Positions 13,769-24,620 of a DNA stretch of 64,000 bases are shown piece after piece. The position numbers and the translations under genes were made by a program. Location of the stretch: NCBI RefSeq assembly GCF_021462225.1, contig NC_061811.1, positions 2,319,663-2,383,662 of the forward strand, given 5' to 3'. Under the pieces are notes generated by a model. The model ran no database searches, was not told the DNA's origin, and worked only from the letters and a program-made list of their open reading frames with translations. Each line of letters begins with the position of its first letter. Within the stretch, counting starts at the first letter, position 1. The stretch is from Girardinichthys multiradiatus. Its lineage: Eukaryota > Chordata > Actinopteri > Cyprinodontiformes > Goodeidae.

Positions 13769-13998
13769 ACCATGCCTGGTTCCCATCGTGAAGCATGGAG
13801 AAGGAGGTGTGATGGTGTGGGGGTGCTTTGCTGGTGACACTGTTGGGGATTTATTCAAAATTGAAGGCATACTGAACCAGCATGGCTACCACAGCATCTT
13901 GCAGCAGCATGCTATTCCATCCGGTTTGTGTTTAGTTGGACCATCATTTATTTTTCAACAGGACAATGACCCCAAACACACCTCCAGGCTGTGTAAGG
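13769..13998 (+). pseudogene. inverted transposase core segment
   Basis: Plus-strand coding similarity (VKHGEGGVMVWGCFAGDTVG through FIFQQDNDPKHTSRLC) to the middle of the same transposase whose remaining parts lie on the minus strand. It marks an inversion of about 230 bp inside the transposon. Confidence 0.85.
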
Positions 13999-14026
13999 TA
14001 GAGTCCATCCATTCACCTCTTCTGTG

Positions 14027-14545
14027 TCACACAAAGACACGGTGGTTGGAACCAAAGATCTCAAACTTGGACTCATCAGACCAAAGCACAGATTTCCACT
14101 GGTCTAATGTCCATTCCTTGTGTTCTTTAGCCCAAACAAGTCTCTTCTGCTTGTTGCTTGTCCTCAGCAGTGGTTTCCTAGCAGCTATTTTACCATGAAG
14201 GCCTGATTCACACAGTCTCCTCTTAACAGTTGTTCTAGAGATGTGTCTGCTGCTAGAACTCTGTGTGGCATTGACCTGTTCTCTAATCTGAGCTGCTGTT
14301 AACCTGCGATTTCTGAGGCTGGTGACTCTGATTAACTTATCGTCCGCAGCAGAGGTGACTCTTGGTCTTCCTTTCCTGGGGCGGTCCTCATGTGAGCCAG
14401 TTTCTTTGTAGCACTTGATGGTTTTTGCAACTGCACTTGGGGACACTTTCAAAGTTTTCCCAAATGTTCGGACTGACTGACCTTCATTTCTTAAAGTAAT
14501 GATGGCCACTCGTTTTTCTTTACTTAGCTGCTTTTTTCTTCCCAT
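14027..14545 (-). pseudogene. Tc1 transposase N-terminal half
   Basis: 172 codons starting MGRKKQLSKEKR. Paired helix-turn-helix domains (residues ~1-110) include the GRPR linker (RKGRPRVTSAADDK). The start of the DDE domain follows, with the first catalytic Asp in VLWSDESKFEIFGSN. The frame ends where the inverted block begins, and the second Asp (FQQDNDPKHTS) is encoded on the other strand at about 13950-13985. The original enzyme would cut and paste the element at TA sites. This copy cannot make it. Confidence 0.88.
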
Positions 14546-15152
14546 AATACAAATTCTAACAGTCTATTCAGTAGGACTATCAGCTGTGTACTGTATCCAC
14601 CTCCTGCACAACACAACTGATGGTCCCAACCCCATTTATAAGGCTTGAAATCCCACTTATTAAACCTGACAGGGCACACCTGTGAAGTGAAAACCATTTC
14701 AGGTGACTACCTCTTGAAGCTCATCAACAGAATGCCAAGAGTGTGCAGAGCAGTAATCAAAGCAAAAGGTGGCTACTTTGAAGAACCTAGAATATAAGAC
14801 ATATTTTCAGTTGTTTCCCACTTTTTTGTTCAGTATATAATTCCAAATGTGTTAATTCATAGTTTTGATGCCTTCAGTGTGAAGCTACAATATTCATAGT
14901 CATGAAAATAAAGAAACCTTTGAATGTGAAGGTGTGGCCAAACTTTTGGTCTGTACTGTATGCTTTTCTCCACTTAACAATACTATTATGCACTACTTGG
15001 TGTTGAAATCTTACATAACATCCAAAAAATAACTTAAGGTTAGTGGCTATAATATGATAACATATGAAAAAGGTCAAGAGACATAGACACTTTTGAAAGC
15101 ACAGTAGTTTTTTTCTACCTCCTGAACTTAAAAGAAAACATATGGAGTACTA

Positions 15153-16762
15153 CAGGTCCTTCTCAAAATATTAGCATATTGTGATAAAGTTCATTATTTT
15201 GCATAATGTCATGATGAAAATTTAACATTCATATATTTTAGATTCATTGCACACTAACTGAAATATTTCAAGTCTTTTATTGTCTTAATACGGATTATTT
15301 TGGCATACAGCTCATGAAAACCCAAAATTCCTATTTCACAAAATTAGCATATTTCATCCGACCAATAAAAGAAAAGTGTTTTTAATACAAAAAACATCAA
15401 CCTTCAAATAATCATGTACAGTTATGCACTCAATACTTGGTCGGGAATCCTTTTGCAGAAATGACTGCTTCAGTGCGGCGTGGCATGGAGGCAATCAGCC
15501 TGTGGCACTGCTGAGGTCTTATGGAGGCCCAGGATGCTTCGATAGCGGCCTTTAGCTCATCCAGAGTGTTGGGTCTTGAGTCTCTCAACGTTCTCTTCAC
15601 AATATCCCACAGATTCTCTATGGGGTACAGGTCAGGAGAGTTGGCAGGCCAATTGAGCACAGTGATACCATGGTCAGTAAACCATTTACCAGTGGGTTTG
15701 GCACTGTGAGCAGGTGCCAAGTCGTGCTGAAAAATGAAATCTTCATCTCCATAAAGCTTTTCAGCAGATGGAAGCATGAAGTGCTCCAAAATCTCCTGAT
15801 AGCTAGCTGCATTGACCCTGCCCTTGATAAAACACAGTGGAACAACACCAGCAGCTGACACGGCACCCCAGACCATCACTGACTGTGGATACTTGACACT
15901 GGACTTCTGGCATTTTGGCATTTCCTTCTCCCCAGTCTTCCTCCAGACTCTGGCACCTTGATTTCCGAATGACATGCAGAATTTGCTTTCATCCGAAAAA
16001 AGTACTTTGGACCACTGAGCAACAGTCCAGTGCTGCTTCTCTGTAGCCCAGGTCAGGCGCTTCTGCCGCTGTTTCTGGTTCAAAAGTGGCTTGACCTGGG
16101 GAATGCGGCACCTGTAGCCCATCTCCTGCGCACGCCTGTGCACGGTGGCTCTGGATGTTTCTACTCCAGACTCAGTCCACTGCTTCCGCAGGTCCCCCAA
16201 GGTCTGGAATCGGCCCTTCTCCACAATCTTCCTCAGGGTCCGGTCACCTCTTCTCGTTGTGCAGCGTTTTCTGCCACACTTTTTCCTTCCCACAGACTTC
16301 CCACTGAGGTGCCTTGATACAGCACTCTGGGAACAGCCTATTCGTTCAGAAATGTCTTTCTGTGTCTTACCCTCTTGCTTGAGGGTGTCAATAGTGGCCT
16401 TCTGGACAGCAGTCAGGTCGGCAGTCTTACACATGATTGGGGTTTTGAGTGATGAACCAGGCTGAGAGTTTTAAAGGCCTCAGGAATCTTTTGCAGGTGT
16501 TTAGAGTTAACTCGTTGATTCAGATGATTAGGTTCATAGCTCGTTTAGAGACCCTTTTAATGATATGCTAATTTTGTGAGATAGGAATTTTGGGTTTTCA
16601 TGAGCTGTATGCCAAAATCATCCGTATTAAGACAATAAAAGACCTGAAATATTTCAGTTAGTGTGCAATGAATCTAAAATATATGAATGTTAAATTTTCA
16701 TCATGACATTATGGAAAATAATGAACTTTATCACAATATGCTAATATTTTGAGAAGGACCTG
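15153..16762 (-). mobile_element. Tc1 element copy B, complete
   Basis: 1610 bp between TA duplications at 15151-15152 and 16763-16764. Both ends carry CAGGTCCTTCTC in inverted orientation, with subterminal inverted repeats exceeding 200 bp. A full transposase ORF lies on the minus strand. Nearly identical to copy C at 18813-20419. Confidence 0.93.
15430..16434 (-). CDS. Tc1 transposase, full length (copy B)
   Basis: 334 aa, the usual Tc1 length. Order: N-terminal paired helix-turn-helix (KTQKDISERIGCSQSAVSRH, then a second HTH near TVHRRAQEMGYRC) with a basic GRKKCGRKR linker (residues ~1-120). The DDE domain follows: first Asp in VLFSDESKF, second Asp in FIFQHDLAPAHS, Glu in SPDLYPIENLW. 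The spacing between the last two is 34 residues (DD34E). Acts in the nucleus, binding the TIRs and integrating at TA. ATG at 16434 is the first in frame and opens the N-terminal domain. All three catalytic residues are present. SPDLYP replaces the more common SPDLNP, which could reduce activity; copy C shares it. Confidence 0.93.
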   Translation of the reverse strand: MCKTADLTAVQKATIDTLKQEGKTQKDISERIGCSQSAVSRHLSGKSVGRKKCGRKRCTTRRGDRTLRKIVEKGRFQTLGDLRKQWTESGVETSRATVHRRAQEMGYRCRIPQVKPLLNQKQRQKRLTWATEKQHWTVAQWSKVLFSDESKFCMSFGNQGARVWRKTGEKEMPKCQKSSVKYPQSVMVWGAVSAAGVVPLCFIKGRVNAASYQEILEHFMLPSAEKLYGDEDFIFQHDLAPAHSAKPTGKWFTDHGITVLNWPANSPDLYPIENLWDIVKRTLRDSRPNTLDELKAAIEASWASIRPQQCHRLIASMPRRTEAVISAKGFPTKY

Positions 16763-16775
16763 TATATGGGTAAAT

Positions 16776-16840
16776 GTACCTAACATTTTGATGTTTCACT
16801 ACACATCGAAATGTTGGGTACAAAATTGTGATGTGTAGTG
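16776..16840. repeat. two overlapping hairpins
   Basis: Arms 16776-16794 and 16803-16821 pair over 19 bp with two mismatches. A second stem pairs CACTACACATC (16797-16807) with GATGTGTAGTG (16830-16840) perfectly. The stems share bases and cannot form together. It lies 14 bp beyond Tc1 copy B and may be a MITE remnant. Confidence 0.6.
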
Positions 16841-16844
16841 CTAA

Positions 16845-18225
16845 TCTGTGTGGGAACAGATGGGATGCAGTAACCAGCTTGGCTAAATGCAGGTATTATT
16901 GGCATGGACCTATTTTGATCTCTTGCTTCCTGATCCCAGCCCTCATAATTAAATGCAACATTTAATCTACTTAGAAGTTGCTAAAAAAGTAGAAAAAAAA
17001 CACCACACACTTCTTTCCTGGCCGTATAACTGAAATGTTGCACTGTTAAAGCTGTTAAAATGCCAAGTTTGTACAGACAAACAAGGAATTTGACTCTGGG
17101 ACACTTTACTCTTAATAATAAACAATATATTTTCAAATGTACATACATAAACAATTGATTTTATAATAGAATATAATTTGAAATTAGTCCAAGTATGCAC
17201 AAAGCTTTTACAATATTATAATAATGACCTGTCAAAGTGTTGATGCAAAGTACTTCCATATTACTTTTAGTTCTTAGGGTGCTTTGTTTTAGTTATCGTC
17301 ATGACTCAGTTATAAAAGCAGGTCTTAACTCTTGCAAGAGAAGACTCCGTCTGCTCTAAAAAAGGAAAAAAAAACAACACATCTGCTGTAAAGAAGAAAA
17401 CAGACTGAAGGGACCATGTCAAGAAAATTTGGAGTTATATTTATTTTTGATACTTCTGAATTATCTACAAGTTGCAGCTGTGTACGTCTCAGCTGTATGC
17501 GATTCTAAAATACTTCCAGCGGCAGCCGCCTACTGAGCTATCGGTGGTACTGAAATGAGTGCTTGAAGCTAGCCTCATACCAGGCTGCATATTTTTGACT
17601 TCAAACTCTAGTAGCGTGATAAAGAGGTCCATTGTCATGAATTGTTTACATCAAGCTGTGGCCACAAACTGAGCTGCCTACCTCTCAGCAGTTATAATCT
17701 AGCAAGAGTTCTGATAGGTCTTGGTGGATATTGTGCAATCCATATTATCTTACTGAAAGGGTTACATTGGAACTAAAGGATCTAAAATCGGACAGTATTA
17801 TGATACATTTTTTGGCTGCATATTTCACTTTCTTCTTAATTCCAATTGTAATGTGCACTTGACCACAGCTTTGGATGACAGTATCAAATTCAGGGGGCTT
17901 ACATTTAACACTTTAAAGACAAACTAAAGGTTTCTCTAAATATACACAAAACTAGAAACTACCACATGAAAGTTTCAAGTCTTCACTTTTCTCATCACAA
18001 CTGCTGTAACTCAGGGGAAGAAATGCTCCTCCACCACAGTCACTGCTTTAACATATGAGCTTAGCTATTAAACTGACCCAGAGTGCTGAATTCATATTCA
18101 CTGTGCTTAAAAGTGAAGTACGTCTGAATTTTTAAATACCTACATGAATGAATGTTTTTTTTACTCAACAGATGATGAATGCTGCACCAGTTAAAATTAA
18201 ACAGGGAAGGAAAGTGTGTATAGGA
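16845..18225. other. AT-rich DNA with weak exon-like patch
   Basis: No firm gene. At 17312-17320 TATAAAAGC precedes, by about 95 bp, an ATG at 17416 that opens a short hydrophobic frame. A further signal-peptide-like run (LILLNYLQVAAVYVSAVC) follows in a different frame. It might be a decayed small secreted-protein exon, but the evidence is weak. Confidence 0.25.
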
Positions 18226-18239
18226 ACAACGAATTATGC

Positions 18240-18722
18240 CCTTGCTGCTACGAATTATGGCCTGACTGATACTTTCACTAATTTAAGAGTGAAAGTATCA
18301 GCCAGCTGCTCCTGATCAAATACCGTTGGTTAACTGATCATCTTCATCATCACTGTGACCTACCCTATAAAAGCAGGAGTGCTGGCAGTTGCTGTTCTGG
18401 AGATACAGTGTGTTATTCCAAATGCCAAGGTGAGTAGACAGCTGTGAGAATGGTATGCACAGCTCTTTTTGCAAAGCTGCTTCTGAATCAACCACAATCT
18501 TCTTGAACAATGTTCTTTAGACAGATGAGACCAAAGTTGGGCCATAATGCACTTCACTCTGCTTGGAGAATATCTGACACAGCATATTTGAATGATAAAA
18601 CTTATACCACCTCTCACAAACATGCGGTTGGACTGCTGATGGGGCTGGTTCAACAGCCACAGGACGTGGGCACCTTGCAGCCACTGAGTCAACCATGAAC
18701 TCCTCTGTATTATAGCTGCACA
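18240..18722 (+). pseudogene. old Tc1 remnant, rearranged
   Basis: Patches recognisable as a Tc1-family element: the leader CCTATAAAAGCAGGAGTGCTGG with AATGCCAAG, then ACAGATGAGACCAAAGTTGGG (around the first catalytic Asp, TDETKV), and CCACAGGACGTGGGCACCTTG with CAACCATGAACTCCTC. The patches are in order on the plus strand with large deletions between them. A 14-bp perfect hairpin (18266-18279 with 18288-18301) lies at its 5' side. No reading frame survives. Confidence 0.6.
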
Positions 18723-18812
18723 CTTACGGGTGGCTAATTTGGCGATCTTAGACCATGAAGAATTTGAAAATTTCAGCGAGCTGCCAAAGCAACGAGATCA
18801 TAAGATCATCTA

Positions 18813-20419
18813 CAGGTCCTTCTCAAAATATTAGCATATTGTGATAAAGTTCATTATTTTGCATAATGTCATGATGAAAATTTAACATTCATATATTTTA
18901 GATTCATTGCACACTAACTGAAATATTTCAAGTCTTTTATTGTCTTAATACGGATTATTTTGGCATACAGCTCATGAAAACCCAAAATTCCTATTTCACA
19001 AAATTAGCATATTTCATCCGACCAATAAAAGAAAAGTGTTTTTAATACAAAAAACATCAACCTTCAAATAATCATGTACAGTTATGCACTCAATACTTGG
19101 TCGGGAATCCTTTGGCAGAAATGACTGCTTCAGTGCGGCGTGGCATGGAGGCAATCAGCCTGTGGCACTGCTGAGGTCTTATGGAGGCCCAGGATGCTTC
19201 GATAGTGGCCTTTAGCTCATCCAGAGTGTTGGGTCTTGAGTCTCTCAACGTTCTCTTCACAATATCCCACAGATTCTCTATGGGGTACAGGTCAGGAGAG
19301 TTGGCAGGCCAATTGAGCACAGTGATACCATGGTCAGTAAACCATTTACCAGTGGGTTTGGCACTGTGAGCAGGTGCCAAGTCGTGCTGAAAAATGAAAT
19401 CTTCATCTCCATAAAGCTTTTCAGCAGATGGAAGCATGAAGTGCTCCAAAATCTCCTGATAGCTAGCTGCATTGACCCTGCCCTTGATAAAACACAGTGG
19501 ACCAACACCAGCAGCTGACACGGCACCCCAGACCATCACTGACTGTGGATACTTGACACTGGACCTCTGGCATTTTGGCATTTCCTTCTCCCCAGTCTTC
19601 CTCCAGACTCTGGCACCTTGATTTCCGAATGACATGCAGAATTTGCTTTCATCCGAAAAAAGTACTTTGGACCACTGAGCAACAGTCCAGTGCTGCTTCT
19701 CTGTAGCCCAGGTCAGGCGCTTCTGCCGCTGTTTCTGGTTCAAAAGTGGCTTGACCTGGGGAATGCGGCACCTGTAGCCCATCTCCTGCGCACGCCTGTG
19801 CACGGTGGCTCTGGATGTTTCTACTCCAGACTCAGTCCACTGCTTCCGCAGGTCCCCCAAGGTCTGGAATCGGCCCTTCTCCACAATCTTCCTCAGGGTC
19901 CGGTCACCTCTTCTCGTGCAGCGTTTTCTGCCACACTTTTTCCTTCCCACAGACTTCCCACTGAGGTGCCTTGATACAGCACTCTGGGAACAGCCTATTC
20001 GTTCAGAAATGTCTTTCTGTGTCTTACCCTCTTGCTTGAGGGTGTCAATAGTGGCCTTCTGGACAGCAGTCAGGTCGGCAGTCTTACCAATGATTGGGGT
20101 TTTGAGTGATGAACCAGGCTGAGAGTTTTAAAGGCCTCAGGAATCTTTTGCAGGTGTTTAGAGTTAACTCGTTGATTCAGATGATTAGGTTCATAGCTTG
20201 TTTAGAGACCCTTTTAATGATATGCTAATTTTGTGAGATAGGAATTTTGGGTTTTCATGAGCTGTATGCCAAAATCATCCGTATTAAGACAATAAAAGAC
20301 CTGAAATATTTCAGTTAGTGTGCAATGAATCTAAAATATATGAATGTTAAATTTTCATCATGACATTATGGAAAATAATGAACTTTATCACAATATGCTA
20401 ATATTTTGAGAAGGACCTG
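18813..20419 (-). mobile_element. Tc1 element copy C
   Basis: 1607 bp between TA at 18811-18812 and 20420-20421, same ends and orientation as copy B, and differing from it at only a small number of positions. It carries a 3-bp deletion in the transposase relative to B (near 19916) and lacks the ATG. The flanks of B and C differ, so these are separate insertions rather than a segmental duplication. Confidence 0.93.
19090..20091 (-). pseudogene. Tc1 transposase lacking start codon (copy C)
   Basis: The frame is open through the whole transposase and ends identically to copy B. All DDE residues are present: VLFSDESKF, FIFQHDLAPAHS, SPDLYPIENLW. The codon corresponding to copy B's ATG reads ATT at 20091-20089 because of two adjacent-codon changes, and one of two neighbouring Thr/Arg codons in the linker is deleted (RCTRRG instead of RCTTRRG). 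The first in-frame ATG further in would remove DNA-binding residues, so this copy probably does not make functional enzyme although its ends look mobile. Confidence 0.85.
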
Positions 20420-20421
20420 TA

Positions 20422-21010
20422 TAAGGTACGTTCTATGATCCTGCTCCTCCTTTTCCTTTAACCTATAAGAACTTAGACAGCTAGGTTTAAATAATTACTG
20501 GTTTTAATGATCGGCAACAGTCTGTCGAGAAACTGTTTGCAAACCTAGAAGAAACTCAATGAACCTCAAGGCTGGAAAGAAATGACAGACATAAATTCTG
20601 ATGAAGACTGATGAAGTCAGAGAGAAAACCACTGAGATCTGTTGTTCTTAAAGGTGAATTTAAACATTAATTATGGGATGGACTTAGTTTACCACATGAA
20701 TGCACATCTAAATAGTTAGCTTTTCCATAAGATATTGCTCACAAAGAAAGACAAGATTTAATAACTCATTTTATCCTTTCACATTCTGTCAAACAAAGTA
20801 TGAGTGAGCAATCTCTTACACTGTTGTAAGAGAGCTCAAGGATCTATTTTATGCAACAAGTACTTCTTGCTATTTGTTCATCCACTTGCTAATTATTGTT
20901 AAATGTTTAGCACAGAGTTTATTCAGAACAATATGTTGCTTTTCTGTAACTGAAAAAGAAAGGAAACACTAACCCTGATGTCTTGTGCTAAGAAATTATG
21001 TTACACCACA
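20422..21010. other. single-copy AT-rich DNA
   Basis: Nothing recognised. Confidence 0.4.
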
Positions 21011-21014
21011 TGTT

Positions 21015-22315
21015 TTGGACACTTGGGTGAAGAGAGGGGCTGAGTTGTCCACTGATCACCACCTGGTGGTGAGTTGGATCCGCTAGAGGAGGAGAAAGCC
21101 GGACAGACTTGGCAGGCCCAAGCGCATAGTGAGGGTCTGCTGGGAATCTCTGGCGGAGTCCTCGGCCAGGGATGTATTCAACTCCCACCTCCGGGAGAGC
21201 TTTGACCAGATTCCGGGGGATGTTGGAGACATAGAGTCCGAGTGGACCATGCTCCTCGCATCTGTTGTTGATGCTGCTGCCCGTAGCTGCAGCTGTAAGG
21301 TCTGCGGTGCCTGTCGCGGCGGCAATCCCAGAACCCAGTGGTGGACAATGACAGTAAGGGACGCTGTCAGGGCGCCTCAGGAGGGGGAAACCGTGCTTCA
21401 CAAACATTGTTTACAGTGGGGGTGGGGAGCTGCTGACCTCGACTGAGGACATTATCGGGCAGTGGAAGGAGTACTTCGAAGATCTCCTCAATCCTGCCAT
21501 CACGCATTCCCTGGTGGAAACAGAGGCTGGGGACTCAGGGTTGGACTCTTTCATCACCCAGGCTGAAGTCACCGAGGTGGTTAAAAAGCTCTGCGGTGGC
21601 AGGGCTTAGGAGGTGGATGAGATCCGCCCTGAGTACCTCAAGTCTCTGGATGTTGTGAGGCTGTCATGGTTGACACGCCTCTTCAAAATTGCGTGGCGGT
21701 CGGGGACAGTGCCTCTGCACTGGCAGACTGGGGTGGTGGTCCCCTTTCATAAGGAGGGTGACCGGACGGTGTGTTCCAACTACAGGGGGATCACACTCCT
21801 TAGCCTCCTTGTCATGGTCTAGGCCAGAGTATTGGAGAGGAGAGTCCGGCCGATAGTCGAACCTCGGCTTCAGGAGGAGCAGTGTGGTTTTTGTCCCGGC
21901 CGTGGAACACTAGACCAGCTCTATACCCTCTACAGGGTACTTGAGGGTTTATGGGAGTTTGCCCAACCGGTCCACATGTGTTTTGTGGACCTGGAGAAAG
22001 CATTTGACTGTGTCCCTCGTGATGCCCTGTGGGGGGTGCTCCAGGAGTATGGAATCGGGGGCCCTTTATTAGGGGCCATCCGGTCCCTGCACAAGCGGAG
22101 CAGGAGTTTGGTCCGTATTGCTGGCACTAAGTTGAACTTGTTCCCGGTGTGTGTTGGACTCCGCCAGGGCTGCCCTTTGTCACCGATCCTGTTCATAACT
22201 TTTATGGACAGGATTTCTAGGCGCAGCCGAGGGCCGGAGGGGGTCTGGTTTGGGGACCAGTGGATTTTGTCTCTTCTTTTTGCGGATGACATGGTCCTGC
22301 ACCCGACTTGGCAGA
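21015..22315 (+). pseudogene. Rex3 (RTE-clade) LINE fragment
   Basis: Plus-strand endonuclease/reverse transcriptase remnant. It begins with the end of the endonuclease (STDHHLVV region). From 21613 the reverse transcriptase follows: HWQTGVVVPFHKEGDRTVCSNY, then the frame 21832-22323 with RVLERRVRPIVEPRLQEEQCGF just upstream, motif A CFVDLEKAFD, motif B LRQGCPLSPILF and motif C LLFADDMVL. The bases TGGCAGACTGGGGTGGTGGT at 21721-21740 match the segment used classically to recognise Rex3. A stop near 21820, an earlier TAG near 21607 and frameshifts inactivate it. The element is cut at both ends, with no 3' tail. Confidence 0.9.
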
Positions 22316-22319
22316 TAAG

Positions 22320-23290
22320 ATAGTCTGGGTTTGGGTGCCACATTAGAAAATATCATTTGGTGAAAAATATGTTGCAGTGTTTAAAATGAGTCGAATAGGG
22401 GTTGTAGCTAAAAAGCTTGTGCTGCTGATAAAATAAATAAACTGAAATTACTCACAGTGTTTGTTCATCCTAAATCTGGCCATCAGGTCATGACCTTAAG
22501 CTCAGATACAATAAAATCGTGGAGTAGGACTAGGACCTAAAGCACACCAGGATTTTAATGTCTTCCTATGAGATATGTGAAATGAAAATGATGTTGACAT
22601 CAGTGTGAAGAATATAATTTATGAATCTACCTACACATTAGTTACTACGACTTATAGTTTGAAGGATCTACAGACAGGGAAGTTGTGTTGCTGACACTGA
22701 GCCAAATGTCTTTCTTCATTGTGTCACATTCACACATCTTATCTGCAGTGCACACAGCTCATTATCACCCAACTTGTCTCATATCTGTCATGTCACCCAC
22801 TCCTCACCCTCGCGGTGCAGTGCACACTGAGACGCACATGTGCACACAAACATCCTCAATGCATCATTCCCCAAGCTGGATTTTGTCAACAGAATAAAAG
22901 AGGAAGGCTTGTTTCATCTCCAATTAAATTGAACTTGCGTCAAACTTCCAAAACAATTCTGCACCAACTTTAAAACCAACAATATGGAAGTCAGTTCCTA
23001 TTTAATCACAGTCTCTCCAATGGATTAAATCATGATCTTAACTAGTTAACTCAGCCAAAGATTAATCCTGCCTTTGCAAGCATAAGCTACTTATTTAGAG
23101 TAACTTGATGGCACTGACACAATACTCTAGTGGCGGGCATTGGCATGGCAACACGTTGATGGTAATCCATCACAAACACAAATCTGTGTATAAACATTAA
23201 TGTTTACTTTTAAAACATTAATGTATAGCTGTGTTTCAGCTAATGTTTTAAAAACTGTGAGGTGTGCCTGCAAGTGGATTCAATAATTAA
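22320..23290. other. single-copy AT-rich DNA
   Basis: No gene recognised. A 16-bp perfect palindrome TAAACATTAATGTTTA lies near 23190-23205. Confidence 0.35.
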
Positions 23291-23294
23291 TCAG

Positions 23295-23785
23295 TGGAGC
23301 TGTGTGAGGTTCCCTCCTGCTTCAAATGCTCTACCATTATCCCAGTACCCAAGAAAGCCACCATTACAGGATAAAATGACTACAGGCCTGTCGCCCTGAC
23401 GTCTGTGTTCATGAAATCCTTTGAGCGAATGGTGTTGAAGCATTTGAAGGACATCACAGGCTCCCTGCTGGACCCCCCGCAGTTTGGATATAGGGCAACA
23501 GGTCGGCAGATGATGCATTCAACTTGGGACTACACTTCATCCTGCAACACCATAACCACCCGGGGATGTACATCAGGATCCTGTTTATGGACTTCAGCTC
23601 AACCTTCAACACTCAGCAGGTGAAGCTAGAGAACACACGGATCTCCCATTGTATTCTATTGTAAAGTCAATTGTGTATATATGTACATTTAAAAAGATAT
23701 TATTTATTATTGAGAGCAAAGTGTACTGGAGTCAAATTCCTTGTTTGTCTGTATAACCTTGCCAATAAAACTGATTCTGAATAAT
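23295..23785 (+). pseudogene. internally deleted L2-like LINE
   Basis: Plus-strand fragment of the same LINE type as 0.1-3.5 kb. Reverse transcriptase block (PVALTSVFMKSFERMVLKHLK, then motif A-like FMDFSS with frameshifts) up to about 23620. It is joined to a 3' UTR ending AATAAAACTGATTCTGA. The rest of the reverse transcriptase is deleted. Confidence 0.75.
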
Positions 23786-24206
23786 TCATTAAAAAGCATT
23801 CTACACGAGATCACTTTTCACAGTTTTTATGTTGTTATTATTTTTCTCATTTATTTTGCTATTTCTTAGAATTATGCTATAAAGCCAGATCCACACAATC
23901 TTTGTGCTAGTGATTTCCACAGGAGGAACCTTTTTTCAGGAACAAGAGTGTTTTTCTGAGGACATGAGGAAACATTGGATTACTAAAGTAGAGATAGACT
24001 GTAACACTTTCTGTGTTGTTAAAATTTTACAGCATTTCTTTTTTTTAAACTAGCGAACTTTACAAACAAAACCTACTCCTTTGAGACAAACTCCACTGGC
24101 TTTAATTATAAAAAAGACGTAATAGTTACAGGCTTGCTTTGATGTAGAAGTGATCTTAATACTGTTTTAGAGTGTAACTGCTGTAGAACAATCACATGAC
24201 ATTATT

Positions 24207-24292
24207 TACATGACGTAATTGTATGTACAGCGCTTTGAGTGTCTCGTTACTGAAAAGCGCTATATAAATAAACTTACCTTACCTTACCTTAC
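24207..24292 (+). repeat. LINE 3' tail with hairpin
   Basis: AGCGCTTTGAGTGTCTCG..AAAAGCGCTATATAAATAAA, forming a stem of AGCGCTTT with AAAAGCGCT, followed by (ACCTT)n. A second copy lies in opposite orientation at 30046-30121. Such hairpin-plus-short-repeat tails are 3' ends of fish LINEs or of SINEs that borrow them. Confidence 0.65.
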
Positions 24293-24424
24293 ATGTAATG
24301 GCTGCAAACAAACTGGGCTTTATTCAAGGTTATAACACTTCCATGAAGTTTTGAGTGAGAAGTTATAAAGTGTAATCGTTGTGACACAGTTATCAGTTAT
24401 AGATTTTTGTTGAAAATTATACCT

Positions 24425-24620
24425 TTTTACCTCTTCCTGAGACTGTTGTACAGTAACAGAGTGCTGTAAGAAAGACTGCTACAGGAGATCTTTCCTGCCC
24501 ACAGCCATCAGCATCTACAACGGCTCTTTGAAGAAAACTGCAGAATATGAGCTATAACAACATTTCATTTACCTTTGGGATTAAAAAAAAGTATTTTTTA
24601 ATTGAATAGAACTGAATTGT
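24425..24620 (+). repeat. Rex1/Babar-like LINE 3' end
   Basis: Contains TTTCCTGCCCACAGCCATCA, GCATCTACAACGGCTCTTTG and a tail ending in AATTGAATAG, matching the better preserved copy at 30.7-31.0 kb. The coding trace is the C-terminal FLPTAxSIYNGSLKK of the reverse transcriptase. Confidence 0.6.

Larger units (their letters stand above)
13329..14958 (-). mobile_element. Tc1-like element with internal inversion
   Basis: TA flanks at 13327-13328 and 14959-14960. Termini are CAGTACAGACCAAAGGTTTGG and its inverse, and the subterminal inverted repeats run for more than 150 bp. Length (1630 bp) is typical of a full Tc1 element. The transposase frame is on the minus strand at 14027-14545. A block at about 13769-13998 lies in the opposite orientation, so the gene is broken despite the near-complete length. 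Confidence 0.88.

Noticed and set aside
13638..14198. 186-codon plus-strand frame
   Set aside because: Only the inverted transposase block inside it is real coding history. The rest is antisense to the Tc1 transposase.
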